Shown here: positions 17,801-26,174 of the stretch, piece by piece
Numbering within the stretch: the first letter of the stretch is position 1
Layout of the letters: every line of letters starts with the position of its first letter
Assembly: GCF_008692035.1 (NCBI RefSeq)
Contig: NZ_VTFG01000006.1
Coordinates: 1 to 64,000 of the forward strand
Origin: Pseudomonas marginalis
GTDB lineage: Bacteria; Pseudomonadota; Gammaproteobacteria; Pseudomonadales; Pseudomonadaceae
Reading direction: 5' to 3'
DNA length: 64,000 nucleotides
Made by a program: the position numbers and the translations under genes
Notes under the pieces: model-generated
The model's database searches: none
Told to the model about the DNA's origin: nothing
The model's input: only the letters and a program-made list of their open reading frames with translations

Positions 17801-20163
17801 TCCACCGAAAGATCCAGGCTGCCCTGGCTGGCGACGCTGCCGCCCACGGTCCAGTCCTTGCCGCTGCCGACCAGGGCGCGGGTGCCGAGCAGTTTGCCGG
17901 TGGCGGTCTGTTGCAGGTTATCGACGTTGACGGTCAGGCGCCCGGCCTGGATCGCGGTGCTGTTGGTCCAGTTGGCTTTATCGAGGATCAGGTCGCCATT
18001 GGTCACCAGGCTGCCGCCGACATCGTCGAGGCTGATGCCGCTGAGGTCGAGTGCACCCGTGCCCACGTGCAATACCTTGCCGCCGGTGTTCTGGAAGCGG
18101 GTGGCGGCGAGGCTCAATTGGTCGTTGGCGGTCTCGAGGCTACCGCTGTTGTTGAGCAGGCCGCCGATGGCGTAGCGGGTCTTGCCGGTGGTGCCGAGGG
18201 CGCGCATCTGGCCGCTGTTGGTGAGGCTGGCAGTGTCGACGTCGAGGGCGGTGGCGCTCTCGATCAGGCCACGGTTAACCAGGGCCCCGGCCAGGCTGAC
18301 GTCGATCCGGTTGCCGGCGATCTCGCCGCCGTTATCCACATTCATACCGGTCAGGTGCACGCGATCCCGAGCAAACAGCGCGCCGCTGCCGTTATTGAAA
18401 TCCGTGGCGTCGATCTGCGCATCACCGGCTTTGGCGGCGATGCGGCCACCGTCGTTGTCGAGGGTGCCGGCGGTGAGGGTCACGCCGGACTTTTCACTGT
18501 GGATCAGGCCGTTGCCGCCGTTTTGCAGCAGGCCGCTGGTGGTCAGGGTCAGGCCATCGTTGGCGGCCAGGGTGCCGTTGTTGCGGTTGTCGATGCTGTT
18601 GGCGAACAGGGTCAGCAAACCTTGGCTGGCGAGCTTGCCTCCCTGGTTGTCAACGTGGGCGGCGCGCTGGATCAGCAACGGGCCGGCACTCGCCAGCTTG
18701 CCGTTGCGATTGATCAGGTCGCCGATCAGGTCCAGGGTGATTGCGCCGCCACCGGTGAGGCTGCCGGCGCTGTTGTCCAGGGTATCGCCGTGCAGGGTGA
18801 AGGCACCGGTGCTGTCGATGATGCCGCCCTGGCTGTTGTCCAGCAGGCCGCTGACGGTGAGGGTCTGCGTGCCGTCGCTGAGCAGGCGACCGTTGTTGCG
18901 GTTGTCGACGCTGGCGGCGGTGACGTTCAGTACCTGCCTGGCGTTCATGGTACCGCCCTGGTTGTCCAGGGTATTGGCGGTGGCGCCGAGCTCGCGATTG
19001 GCGATCACCGTGCCGGTATTGCTGATGTGCCGGGCCTCGAGCTTGACGTCGCCGACGGTGTTGCGCGTGTTATCGGCGTTGACCCCGGCCTCGACGATGC
19101 CGCTGTTGGTCAGTTGGCCGTTGCTGGTCAGTGTGATGCTGTCGCGGGCGGCGAGGGTCTTGCTGTTTTTCAGGGTGCCCTTGGTCTGTGCCTTGAGGGT
19201 GGTGCCCGCGTACACGGCGCCTTTGGTCTCCAGGCTCGCGGCCTTGATGTCCACCGCACCGCTGGCGGCGGCCTGGGCCATGCTCAGGTGGCCGTTGGCG
19301 TCGAGCTGAATATCGCCACCACTGGCAGCGAGCGTGCCGTCGAGCTTCACACCCACGCCGGCTTCGGTGCCCACCAGTTTGATCGCACCGGCATACATGC
19401 CGCCCAGGGCCGACGAGTCGATGGCCAGTTCCGGCTTGGTGCTGCCGTCGTCGGCGCGCGCGGTGGTTTTCAGGCTTTGGGCGTCGACGTCATTGCGTCC
19501 GGCAATCACGGTGAGCTGGCGCGCATTGATCTTGGCGTTGATCTTGGCCGAACGGGTAATGATCTCGAAGCGGTCGACGTTGCTGGCGTTCAAGCCCTGG
19601 CCGTCGATGGTCACCGCACCGCCGTCCACCTGGTAGCGGTCCAGGCGCCCGGCCTGGTCAAGAATCGGCTTGCCGGTGGTCAGGGTGACGTTGGGGGTAT
19701 TGATAAAGCCGCAACCGTTACAGCTCACCCCATACGGGTTGGCCACGATGACCTTGGCGGACTGCCCCGCCACTTCGGTGTAGCCGCGCAACTGGCTGGG
19801 GCTGCCGCCGTTGACTTCGTTGAGGATGACATTCGCAGCGCCGCCCTTGAGGTTCGGGTTGCCGACGATGATCCCGCCCAGCTGCGTGCTCTGCACCATC
19901 CCCGTGGCGTTGTTGAGGATCACGCCGTTGGGACCGACGTTATAGTCCTTGAACTGGTTATGGGACAGCCCGCTGCCATTGGGCGTGGCGATGTTCACCA
20001 CCGGCACGCCGTTGCCCGCCTGCCCGAGGGTAGTGCCGGGGCCGCTGACCACAATGCCCTCGGCCTGGGCCAGCAGCGGCTGCCAGAACAGCGCGTTGGC
20101 CAGGATCAGGGCCAGGCCGCGTTGGCTCAGGCTTTTCAGGGCAGTAACAGGGCGAACGTCCAT
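11899..20163 (-). CDS. cdiA: CdiA-type filamentous hemagglutinin with C-terminal nuclease toxin
   Basis: This 2754-residue protein is the TpsA partner of the outer-membrane transporter upstream. It has a long signal peptide (to about residue 34), a TPS secretion domain with NPNL (102-105) and NPYG (142-145), and a very long repeat stalk (about 200-2000) of hemagglutinin-type strands. Near the end is a VENN motif (2438-2441), the usual border of an exchangeable toxin. The last 45 residues, from about 2710, read DAHHVIENKFGG, then W-N-I-T-P and H-Q-G-G-I-H-R, the pattern of an HNH/Endo VII nuclease (His about 2712-2713, Asn 2727, His 2737 and 2742). I start at ATG 20163 rather than an in-frame TTG 6 bases upstream. 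The toxin would be delivered to neighbouring cells on contact. Confidence 0.88.
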   Translation of the reverse strand: MDVRPVTALKSLSQRGLALILANALFWQPLLAQAEGIVVSGPGTTLGQAGNGVPVVNIATPNGSGLSHNQFKDYNVGPNGVILNNATGMVQSTQLGGIIVGNPNLKGGAANVILNEVNGGSPSQLRGYTEVAGQSAKVIVANPYGVSCNGCGFINTPNVTLTTGKPILDQAGRLDRYQVDGGAVTIDGQGLNASNVDRFEIITRSAKINAKINARQLTVIAGRNDVDAQSLKTTARADDGSTKPELAIDSSALGGMYAGAIKLVGTEAGVGVKLDGTLAASGGDIQLDANGHLSMAQAAASGAVDIKAASLETKGAVYAGTTLKAQTKGTLKNSKTLAARDSITLTSNGQLTNSGIVEAGVNADNTRNTVGDVKLEARHISNTGTVIANRELGATANTLDNQGGTMNARQVLNVTAASVDNRNNGRLLSDGTQTLTVSGLLDNSQGGIIDSTGAFTLHGDTLDNSAGSLTGGGAITLDLIGDLINRNGKLASAGPLLIQRAAHVDNQGGKLASQGLLTLFANSIDNRNNGTLAANDGLTLTTSGLLQNGGNGLIHSEKSGVTLTAGTLDNDGGRIAAKAGDAQIDATDFNNGSGALFARDRVHLTGMNVDNGGEIAGNRIDVSLAGALVNRGLIESATALDVDTASLTNSGQMRALGTTGKTRYAIGGLLNNSGSLETANDQLSLAATRFQNTGGKVLHVGTGALDLSGISLDDVGGSLVTNGDLILDKANWTNSTAIQAGRLTVNVDNLQQTATGKLLGTRALVGSGKDWTVGGSVASQGSLDLSVDNLLNDHGLIFSGGDMNLKVDRLKNLGAAIYAMGNLRVDRDGQGGLATSIINSSGTIESERNLILAASTLQNIRTVLTTESGIYSASITPIACIDGVTGGDCEGGKQNRPFQITQRDHFIVSDATAASSITSGGNMLLTGGELLNSSSSIAAGGNLTAIVNQLTNVGVVTHDTQYDRVFTSARERKPGGWYREAAAFTQRYSAGQDMTGVEAGLASFIGKMEGEKDKLRKTTQLMVPDQSYAAVIQAGGAVDVKAQAGIDNSVVQGGYTYVGSGANTKAPGYSTLVSLNAQLPPDVAQQQVNPLGLPGFDLPTGQNGLFHLNDSDGAKGLPTSQFAANPHKYLIETNPLLTDMRQFMSSDYMLTKLGYDPDTAQRRLGDGFYEQRLIQQAVLARTGQRFIDGQTSDADLFKHLMDNAISSKSALNLSVGVSLTAEQVAALTHDIVWLENATVAGQQVLVPVLYLAQANNRLAPNGALISGTDVNLITGSHLNNAGTLRATGNLLANVGGNLTNSGLMEAGGRLDLLSGNNLTNRAGGVISAGNVNLAAGADLLNERSVTTHESASSYRTERSDFVDSAARIESANDLAMQAGGNINNVGGVLKSGADTTVKAVGDVNITASKSLDSGAIGNRSSFTTIAQQGSVVEAGRDLHVIGGRDISAVASQINAKRDVNLIATRDLNAIAAANEQHSTTNTKKVKSIEDHVQQVSSVIKAGGDATLSAGQNLQLVASQVNADNEAYLVSGKNLELKAAQDQDYSFYSKTKKTSQGKKFRLDETDVVNNVGSLVSAGTNSTVVAGADLLLAGSAVTAEKGATQLVAGQDVNILAVSNADSARHERKESKSSWGGLKSSKVQDKVDEKRTTALGSMVSGETVTVAAKRDATVTGSSLVSTGDLAVQAGRDLTIDAAQNTFARTDMHKEKNRDLTGVLTGNKLGLDDMTGNQKLYINSSKHNGTANEMTLTGSTIGSSAGNVSLTAGRELKVVASDLVSTKNMELGGANVTVTSGMETASQTSKDSSRSLAVGRVIAGTVVDTANSIRDAAEAARSSDDPRLKAVKIAQAALSMYNLNNQAGDLAKQSTGFKDKTGGSAGNGSLIKIGTELANTRTKSSSEYTAQTAHQSNLNAGGKLSIIAAGDAPGTVGDLTITGSTLKADSTLLSAKNNILMQSAQNTTDRKNDGSRNRTAIGASFNIGEQNGFTIDLGAQTAKNLGSGGSVTQVNTTLDTGSLVLRSGQDTSLIGAQVRADRIDANIGGNLNILSRQDTETSKSKQNSAGFGASICIPPICYGSPVTASANLAASKMNSDYQAVTDQSGFFAGKGGYTIDVAKNTTLQGAVIASEATADKNLLLTDRLLVSDIKNKSEIKSQSAGVSVSGSYSGGATTLTPGALYGMSLNDSDHSYTRSAVSEGTIVVRNPEGAGDLVGLNRDTANANQRLDKPDEKAMQERMDLIKSSMELTKGIGDAIAAARIRAADDPNSDVNKATRLKLIDEGIANPTQAQISQRAQQDYGVGSSFQKASQAVTAVVQAAMGGSVGGALAGAAAPYLAETIRDRTKGDPTANLMAHAVLGAVLAKAGGNSALAGAAGAVAAEETARLIKENLYGDVSNENLTQAQKQTISSLATLAGGLSGSLSGKGALDAVAAAQVGRNAVENNYLSVPEATRKFVLSRKQMLGTITEDEQDELAYIDVIDKSRDEAIRGACTAGNLSSTACGNLIAPAQKALAGYGENVAYNLLYKDVYRVDAANAEAVLRGLDADSILRDITINNLAKGSDKTRAEVEEQYDNVMWMHAITVAFASAYGLKGGLTSVPKGAVTGAATAAEKAEAATGLLSTQLAKDARAYLSDIQTLTGRQFTPQQMELLKADLRENTYSRLSKEAVDLNRADFRKKVPVLRQEWEKNTGQSWPKESYTASNGETKFRYYDAHHVIENKFGGKSEWWNITPALRGLEHQGGIHRAQGPADKIFGK

Positions 20164-20192
20164 ATTCAAAATCTCAAGGCAGCGGTGTTGAA

Positions 20193-21914
20193 TTACAGGA
20201 AGAAATCCAGGCGGAAATAGATCGGCGCTTCGCGCTCGGTCACGACGCCAGGCCTTTCCAGCGAATGGGCGAACGTCACGCTGGTGCTGACGTGCTTGCC
20301 GCGGGCAAACAGCTCCAGGGAGTTACTCGACACCCGGCCGTGCTGGTCATCGTTGTAGCGATCGTTGCGAATCACGCCCTGGTCGTAGCCGACACTGGCG
20401 CCGTACTCGGCGAAGGCCGGGCGCATCCAGTCGAGGGTCACCGGGCGCGCCCAACGCACTTCGTTGCGCCAGTAGCCGCCGCTGTCGCCGTTCAACTGCT
20501 GGTCCTTGAAACCCCGCACCGAGTACGAGCCGCCAAGACTCATGCGTTGCGGCGCGTACAGCACGTCTTCACTGCGCTGCCCGGTGGCCAGGCTGGAAAA
20601 ACTCAATGACTCGCCCCACAGCGTGAACGGCTGCAGGTAGCTCAGGGTGGCGGTGTATTTGCGGTAGCGCGGCGTGGGCGTGAGGTTGCCGCGGATACGG
20701 GTCTGCTCATCCTTTTGCGCATCGAAGGCACCGATACCGTTTTGCATGCCCACATCAAGGTTGACGAACGCGCTGCCAATACGGCGCCCGTGGCTGATAC
20801 CCACCTGGAATTCGCTGAGGCGGTTGCTGCTGACGCCCAGGCGCGTGTCGTTGATGTAGTTGTTGGTGCGCAAATGAGTGAGGCCGACATTGACCGACGT
20901 CTTGCTCACGTCATCGCGATGCACCACACGCTCGGCGCGCAGCTGGTGATTCTGGCTGTCGCCCCATTGCTTGTATTTGAAGTCATCGACGCTGCCCGGC
21001 GTGCGGTAATCGCTCTCACTGTAGGTGTAACTGAAGTTCCACCAGCCCCACGGCACGTTGTAGTAGAGCATGCTGTTTTTCGAGGTTTTCTGGTGGTCGC
21101 TGATGGCGTCGTGGCCGCCGCGCAGGATCAGTTGGTCGGCCAGGCCCAACGGGCTGTCCCATTCCAGGCCCGCGCCCCACTGCTGTTCGCCGGTGCTTTT
21201 CTGGCCATCGTTGTTGCGCGACAGGCTGGCGCGCCAGGGTTTTTGCGGCTGGTTTTTGACCAGCACTTCACTGCCGCCGATCTGGGTGCCGGGGGTCAGT
21301 TCCATTTGCGCCTGTTTGGACGGCAGGCGGCTCAGTTGATCCACCAGTTGCTCGACCTCACGCAGGTTGAGGGCCTCGCCGACCTTGCCGGGAAACGCCA
21401 TGGCCAGCTCGCGGTCGGTGACCGTGCTGCCCTGGGCGCCCTTCAGGCCTTCGAGTTTGCCTTCGACCACCAGCACTTGCAGGTGGCCGCTGGAAAGGTC
21501 CTGTTGCGGCAGGTAGGCCCGGCTGGTGACGCGGCCCTTGGCAATGTAGTAATCGGTGATGACCTTGAGCAGTTCATTGAGCTGCGTAACGCCCAGGCAT
21601 TGGCCGATATAGGGTTTGAGCAGGCGGTTACGGTCGGCAGCGGAAAGGCTGTCGGCGCCCTTGAGTTCGATGTCCTGGATGGGGAAGCAGCGGGTGTCAG
21701 CAGGCTGTGCCGGGGCCTGTGGCTGATTGCTCTTGCCGGGCAGGTCCTGGAGCTCTTCCAGGCGCCGACGCTGCTCTTCGAGAAGCCGGTTCTGGCGGTC
21801 GCGGATAAGGTCCTGATCCCCCGGCGTAGGGGCGGCCAAGGCACTGTTGCCGCTCAAATAAGCAAGCAGCAAAGTGCATAGCAAGTACCGAGTCCGTGGC
21901 AATAAAAAAGACAT
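20193..21914 (-). CDS. cdiB: Two-partner secretion outer-membrane transporter (FhaC/ShlB/CdiB)
   Basis: This 573-residue protein exports CdiA across the outer membrane. It has a signal peptide (about 1-27), a charged coiled segment (DRQNRLLEEQRRRLEEL), two POTRA domains (about 65-215) and a 16-strand barrel to the C-terminus. The VRGFKDQQLNGDSGGY segment (about 466-481) is the conserved loop-6 VRGY/F motif, and the last residue is a hydrophobic Leu after DFF, as in many barrel proteins. The ATG at 21914 is chosen because the signal peptide starts there. cdiA starts 29 bases downstream. Confidence 0.92.
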   Translation of the reverse strand: MSFLLPRTRYLLCTLLLAYLSGNSALAAPTPGDQDLIRDRQNRLLEEQRRRLEELQDLPGKSNQPQAPAQPADTRCFPIQDIELKGADSLSAADRNRLLKPYIGQCLGVTQLNELLKVITDYYIAKGRVTSRAYLPQQDLSSGHLQVLVVEGKLEGLKGAQGSTVTDRELAMAFPGKVGEALNLREVEQLVDQLSRLPSKQAQMELTPGTQIGGSEVLVKNQPQKPWRASLSRNNDGQKSTGEQQWGAGLEWDSPLGLADQLILRGGHDAISDHQKTSKNSMLYYNVPWGWWNFSYTYSESDYRTPGSVDDFKYKQWGDSQNHQLRAERVVHRDDVSKTSVNVGLTHLRTNNYINDTRLGVSSNRLSEFQVGISHGRRIGSAFVNLDVGMQNGIGAFDAQKDEQTRIRGNLTPTPRYRKYTATLSYLQPFTLWGESLSFSSLATGQRSEDVLYAPQRMSLGGSYSVRGFKDQQLNGDSGGYWRNEVRWARPVTLDWMRPAFAEYGASVGYDQGVIRNDRYNDDQHGRVSSNSLELFARGKHVSTSVTFAHSLERPGVVTEREAPIYFRLDFFL

Positions 21915-21955
21915 GTTCGGTCCGTCGAAAATCAGGGGCCGCGAAACTAACATCG

Positions 21956-22004
21956 AACTAGCAGTAACCCAAGAAACAGAGTCAGTTGCATTCCCGTGCT
22001 AGTT
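21956..22004. promoter_or_regulatory. Inverted repeat upstream of cdiB
   Basis: An exact 8-base inverted repeat, AACTAGCA (21956-21963) and TGCTAGTT (21997-22004), flanks a 33-base spacer, and lies 42-90 bases upstream of the cdiB start in an AT-rich stretch. The spacing would allow two protein-binding sites on one face or a looped operator. It could be chance, because the spacer is long. Confidence 0.35.
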
Positions 22005-22042
22005 ATTCACGCAACACATTGATTAATAACAATAAAAAATCA

Positions 22043-22276
22043 TCAAAAAGATACACGGCCTGAAATTGGAAATATTATTCCGACAGGCGGCAGCTGTTCT
22101 GATAGCGATTCGTCGGAGAACTTATAAGTTGCCACTACTTGGCCATCAAGTTCTTTCCGAGATAAGTTAGTACCGAAAAAAGCAGATAAGTTCGCGGGAG
22201 TTTTGTGAATTGGATCCCAATAATCGGGATCGGCAGGGTAAGAGTCCCGATAGGGAGGTGTCAGCCAAGTATTCAT
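22043..22276 (-). pseudogene. Fragment of an uncharacterised gene cut by a REP
   Basis: The ORF from ATG 22276 gives about 77 residues (MNTWLTPPYRDSYPADPDYW, then DPIHKTPANLSAFFGT and a strand-rich tail ending GIIFPISGRVSF). No ribosome site precedes the ATG; the DNA just upstream is a REP element. The composition is AT-richer than neighbouring genes and the codon pattern is coding-like, so this may be the tail of an older gene truncated at the REP. I do not recognise the family. It could also be a genuine small gene. The 420 bases from 21915 to 22336 otherwise hold only the dyad and REP noted here. Confidence 0.4.
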
Positions 22277-22286
22277 TAGCTGATCG

Positions 22287-22322
22287 ACCGCAATCGGGGG
22301 CAAGCCCCCTCCCACATTGGAT
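22287..22322. repeat. Single REP arm
   Basis: CAATCGGGGGCAAGCCCCCT followed by CCCACATTGG is one REP unit of the same family as the paired elements at 4,014 and 36,480. No facing arm is present. It lies at the end of the pgaD gene and the edge of the fragment beyond it. Confidence 0.7.
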
Positions 22323-22336
22323 TGTGGTTTACACCA

Positions 22337-22819
22337 CTAGCTGGCGTCTTTGTTCTGAGACGTGCCAGGCACGAGGGTCAAGCCTGGTTTTTCCACGTCG
22401 CGTGAGACGTGGGCTTTGACTTCCGACACGCCGCCGTCTTCGTCGTTGTGGATCACCAGTACGCCCGGGCGGCGCAGTTGCTCCAGGTCGCCCTCGGCGA
22501 GGCTGAAGCTCTCGCTCAGGTTCTTGTCGGTGAGGGCCTTGGCTTCGGCACGGCGCTGGGCGAACTTACGCCCCTTGCGTTGCTGGTAGCGTGCCCAGGT
22601 GACCAGGATCACGGCGTTGAACAGTGCGATCCACAGGTAGATCTGCAAGGTGTTGAGCGCCGCGAAAATCGGCGCCTCGATACGCGGGCCGCCGTGGGTT
22701 TCAAGCATCGAAGTGATCCCGCGCGCCAGCAGCCAGACCAGTCCGGCCCAGGCCATCAAGGTCAGGATCACGTCGATGATCCACATCACGGTACTTTGGC
22801 GAGTTCTGACCAGTTTCAT
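22337..22819 (-). CDS. pgaD: Poly-N-acetylglucosamine biosynthesis protein PgaD
   Basis: This 160-residue inner-membrane protein has two hydrophobic segments (about 10-33 and 53-75) and a cytoplasmic tail that starts ARYQQRKGRKFAQRR. It is last in the pgaABCD operon, 2 bases after pgaC, and matches PgaD in size and topology. PgaD binds PgaC and stabilises the synthase; in other bacteria both respond to cyclic-di-GMP. The tail is longer and more acidic than in E. coli PgaD (about 137 residues). Confidence 0.92.
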   Translation of the reverse strand: MKLVRTRQSTVMWIIDVILTLMAWAGLVWLLARGITSMLETHGGPRIEAPIFAALNTLQIYLWIALFNAVILVTWARYQQRKGRKFAQRRAEAKALTDKNLSESFSLAEGDLEQLRRPGVLVIHNDEDGGVSEVKAHVSRDVEKPGLTLVPGTSQNKDAS

Positions 22820-22821
22820 GC

Positions 22822-24162
22822 TCAGGCCTCCTCTTCAACAGGTTTGATACCGCGATCCGGGCTGACCCAGCGCGCGCGCTTCTGGTGCTGGTTGAACAGC
22901 ACCTTGGGGAAACTGACCAGGGTGGTGAACAGGCTGACCAGCCAGAACACCATCGGGTACCACACGGTCCAGAACAGGGTTTTCCACAGGTCTTTCTCGT
23001 AGCGGCGGTCGATCAGGATGCTCACCGCGAACTGCACCAGGCACACCATCGCCAGCACCAGGCCGGTAAAGGCCGGCGGGACCAGGGAGTCCACGGCAAT
23101 CGCCTGCGGCAGCACCATGAATTTGCCCACGCCCCAGAAGATCACCGACAGCAGGAAGGTAAAGGCCCAACCGGTGGACAGGCAGTATTCGAACAGCAGC
23201 GGCCACAGGTAGCGATGGCGCCATTGCCAGATGCCACGGATATTCTTGAACAGCACTTCGGCACCGCCCTGGGCCCAGCGCAGGCGCTGTTTCCACAGAC
23301 CGCCGACGGTCTCGGGCATCAGGATCCAGCACAGCGCGCGCGGCTCGTAGAAGATGCTCCAGTGATCGAGCTGCAGCTTCCAACTGACATCGATGTCCTC
23401 GGTGATCATGTCGGTGCTCCAGTAGTCGATGCGGTCCAGCGCCTTTTTACGGAACGCCACCACCACACCCGACACCGTGAAGATCCGCCCGAATACGCGC
23501 TGGGTGCGCTTGATCAAGCCGATGATCGAGGAGAACTCGCCCACCTGCACGCGGCCGATCAAGGTCGAGCGTGTGCGGATGCGTGGGTTGCCGGTCACGG
23601 CGCCCAGGCGCGGGTTGTCGAGCATCGGCGCGACCATGTAGGCCGCCGCGTTTTTATCCAGCAGCGCATCGCCGTCGATGCACACCAGGTATTCGCTGCG
23701 CGAGGCCACCGCCCCCATACGCAAGGCCACGGCCTTGCCCTGGTTCTGCGCCAGGTGCAGCACCCGCAGGCGCGGATGTTCCAGCGCCAGGGCATCGAGG
23801 ACGGCGGCGGTGTTGTCCTTGGAGCCGTCGTTGACCGCGATCACTTCGATGTTCGGGTACAACTGGCCCAGCGCCGCATGAATGGTGTCGGCGGCGTTAT
23901 CGCCCTCGTTGTAGCAAGGGATGATGATCGAGATCAGCGGGTTGCCGGCCAGGGTCGGTGCCGGTGTGTCTTCCTCCCAGGGCCAGTGGCGCTCCCAATG
24001 CAGCCAGAAGTACAAGCCGCCGGCGATCCACAGCGCCGACATGAACAGCGGGTAGAAAAACACGAAGTCCATCAGGAACTGCCCGGTGACCAGGAAGATC
24101 AGGCCCAGGGGCACGCCTAATACCAGTGCCAGCACGAATAACGCCAGGATTCTGTCGAACAT
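22822..24162 (-). CDS. pgaC: Poly-beta-1,6-N-acetylglucosamine synthase PgaC (GT2)
   Basis: This 446-residue processive glycosyltransferase polymerises N-acetylglucosamine from UDP-GlcNAc at the inner membrane. It has two N-terminal and three C-terminal membrane segments around a GT2 domain. Visible motifs are VNDGSKDNT, the DGDALLD metal-binding acid pair, the catalytic acid region ITEDIDVSW and the product-binding QRLRWAQGG (Q-x-x-R-W). GGAA lies about 9 bases upstream of the ATG at 24162, which is 2 bases after the pgaB stop. In-frame start codons further upstream would add a 42-residue run inside pgaB and are not used. Confidence 0.95.
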   Translation of the reverse strand: MFDRILALFVLALVLGVPLGLIFLVTGQFLMDFVFFYPLFMSALWIAGGLYFWLHWERHWPWEEDTPAPTLAGNPLISIIIPCYNEGDNAADTIHAALGQLYPNIEVIAVNDGSKDNTAAVLDALALEHPRLRVLHLAQNQGKAVALRMGAVASRSEYLVCIDGDALLDKNAAAYMVAPMLDNPRLGAVTGNPRIRTRSTLIGRVQVGEFSSIIGLIKRTQRVFGRIFTVSGVVVAFRKKALDRIDYWSTDMITEDIDVSWKLQLDHWSIFYEPRALCWILMPETVGGLWKQRLRWAQGGAEVLFKNIRGIWQWRHRYLWPLLFEYCLSTGWAFTFLLSVIFWGVGKFMVLPQAIAVDSLVPPAFTGLVLAMVCLVQFAVSILIDRRYEKDLWKTLFWTVWYPMVFWLVSLFTTLVSFPKVLFNQHQKRARWVSPDRGIKPVEEEA

Positions 24163-24164
24163 GG

Positions 24165-26162
24165 TCAAGGATTCCATTGGTTGGAAAGGGCCGGACGCAC
24201 AGTCTTCAGGTCCGGGGAATTTTCCAGGAAGTTGTCCGGGTAGTAGCCAAAACTCGTGACACCCTGGCGCTTGAGCACACCCATCCATTCAGCCATCTGC
24301 ACAGCGTCGATATCCGGCGCGGCCTTGGTGCGCCAGTCTTTGGCCTGCAGTTCGAATACGGTGCGTTCCATCGCGCCGGGACGCGCCTTAACCGTCGCCA
24401 CCAGCTTCTCCAGCCAGGCATTGGAGGTCTTGTACTCCTGGCCTTCCATCAGCGGCATGGCCATCGGCGCGGTCCAGTCATAGGTCTGGAGGAAATCATC
24501 GAGGTTCTGGGCGAACCAGGCCTCGCTCGCCGGGTTGAGCATCGGCTCGGCGAAGATATTGCGCGCGGTCTGCACCTGCGGCCCGCCGATGGCGTGGACC
24601 TTGGCGGTCAGCTCTTTGGTGAAGTCGATCAGGTAGCGGCTCTTGAAGCGCGTCCAGCGTTGCATCACGGCCGGGTCGGCGCGCAGGGCCTGGATGCTGC
24701 CCGGCAGGCCGTTGGCGGCATAGGCCTTGAGCGCGGCGGGGCTGGCGTCTTCGAAGTCCGAGAGCACTGCGTCGTCGTGGTACAGCACGCCGTCGATGGC
24801 ATTGTTGCGCGCCAGGTCTTCATAGATCTCGCCAATGATCCTGCGCACCTGCGGGTCGAACGGCGACAGGCGTTTGTATTGGTCAGGGTCGGTGCCGACC
24901 TGGCCGGTTTCCGGGTCCCAACGCGTCACGCGGGGCAGCTTGGGATCGAGGGCAAAACTCAACACCGGCATCCACGCATACACGGCGGCATGGGCACGGG
25001 TGTGCAACTGCCAGGAGACGCGGTTGAACAGGTCGGCGCGCACCGGCAAGTGACGGTTGGGGAAGTACAGTTCGTGCACCAGGCCATCACCCTTGGGGTC
25101 GGCGAAGGCTTGCAGGAACACCGTACCGGCGCCCATGTCCACCACGCGCTGCACCAGTTGGTCGAGGTTGCGCGCCTGCTGGGCCGGGTCCGGGTCGTAG
25201 ACGTTGTCCAGGTCCACATGCAGCACCCGCAGCGGTGCCGGGGTTTGCACGGCGACGATGCTGTTGGCGAAATGCTCGCCGTCCGGGTCGGAGGCCACCA
25301 GGAAGCGGGGGCTGTTCATCAGGTCACTGGAGCTGTCGAGGCCGTCTTCCAGGGTCAGGGCCATCTGGTAGCCCTGCTCGCTGACGATCGCCAGCGAGGT
25401 GCCCTTGGCGGCGCCGTACGGCCACACCCATACCCGTGGTTTCTTACCGGTCACGGTTTGGATCTTGTTGGAGATCGCCGAGACATCCGCCCGCATCCGC
25501 GCCTGGAACTGGGCCTGGCTTTCATAGCGGCCCGTGGCCGGGTCATAGCGCAGCGAGGTCGCCGCCGGCTCGAGGTTGCCCTGGGGGTTGGCGAGGATCC
25601 CGGTGTGGCTGGCATCGGTGTGCGCGGCGATTTCCACGAGGCCGGACTGAGACACTTCGCGGATCTGCTGCCAGGTGAGGAACTCGCCGCGCGGCCGTGG
25701 CGAGCCGGCGAAGTCCACCGGTTTGTTCATCGGCGTGTCGATCCAGTAGCCCACCGGCGCCAGCAAGGCCGGCCAGCGATAGGCACGCAGGATCGGCATC
25801 ACGCGGGTATAGAAGCTCGAATAGCCGTCATCGAAGCTGAGCATGATGGCTTTGGGCGGCAACGCGGGGCCGCCACGGCGGGCAGCCAGGATCTGGTCAA
25901 CGCTGACCGCCTGGTAGCCGTTCTCCCGCAGCCAGGCCAACTGTTCGATCAATCGCTCGGTGCGTACCGCCACCACGGCCTGGTCGGGGTCACGGTCCGA
26001 CACGTCATGGTAGGCAATGCCCAGGAAATGGTTTTTCGGCCACGCCGTTTCGTTGGCCGGTGTCGGCCGCTCGGCGGGTGGAGTGAAAGGCGCGGGTTGC
26101 TGGGCGCAGGCACTGGCCAGCAATACGCCCAGAACCAACAAGCAACGGCTGAGGAAGGTCAT
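24165..26162 (-). CDS. pgaB: PNAG N-deacetylase PgaB
   Basis: This 665-residue outer-membrane lipoprotein (lipobox LASAC, Cys19) partly deacetylates the polymer so it can be exported. The NodB-type deacetylase domain shows the catalytic and metal-binding Asp pair in SFDDGYSSF (Asp111-Asp112) and the zinc His pair H181 and H186 in AAHTDASHTG, with the same spacing as in E. coli PgaB. The C-terminal half (from about 310) is the GH13-like hydrolase domain that binds the polymer. It is 12 bases after pgaA and 2 bases before pgaC. Confidence 0.95.
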   Translation of the reverse strand: MTFLSRCLLVLGVLLASACAQQPAPFTPPAERPTPANETAWPKNHFLGIAYHDVSDRDPDQAVVAVRTERLIEQLAWLRENGYQAVSVDQILAARRGGPALPPKAIMLSFDDGYSSFYTRVMPILRAYRWPALLAPVGYWIDTPMNKPVDFAGSPRPRGEFLTWQQIREVSQSGLVEIAAHTDASHTGILANPQGNLEPAATSLRYDPATGRYESQAQFQARMRADVSAISNKIQTVTGKKPRVWVWPYGAAKGTSLAIVSEQGYQMALTLEDGLDSSSDLMNSPRFLVASDPDGEHFANSIVAVQTPAPLRVLHVDLDNVYDPDPAQQARNLDQLVQRVVDMGAGTVFLQAFADPKGDGLVHELYFPNRHLPVRADLFNRVSWQLHTRAHAAVYAWMPVLSFALDPKLPRVTRWDPETGQVGTDPDQYKRLSPFDPQVRRIIGEIYEDLARNNAIDGVLYHDDAVLSDFEDASPAALKAYAANGLPGSIQALRADPAVMQRWTRFKSRYLIDFTKELTAKVHAIGGPQVQTARNIFAEPMLNPASEAWFAQNLDDFLQTYDWTAPMAMPLMEGQEYKTSNAWLEKLVATVKARPGAMERTVFELQAKDWRTKAAPDIDAVQMAEWMGVLKRQGVTSFGYYPDNFLENSPDLKTVRPALSNQWNP

Positions 26163-26174
26163 GGTCAGGCTCTT

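Noticed and set aside
14947..20220. Very long plus-strand open frames (771 and 976 codons) antisense to cdiA
   Set aside because: They are explained by the repeat structure and codon bias of cdiA read backwards; the translations are Ala/Val/Gly/Gln-rich without any domain.
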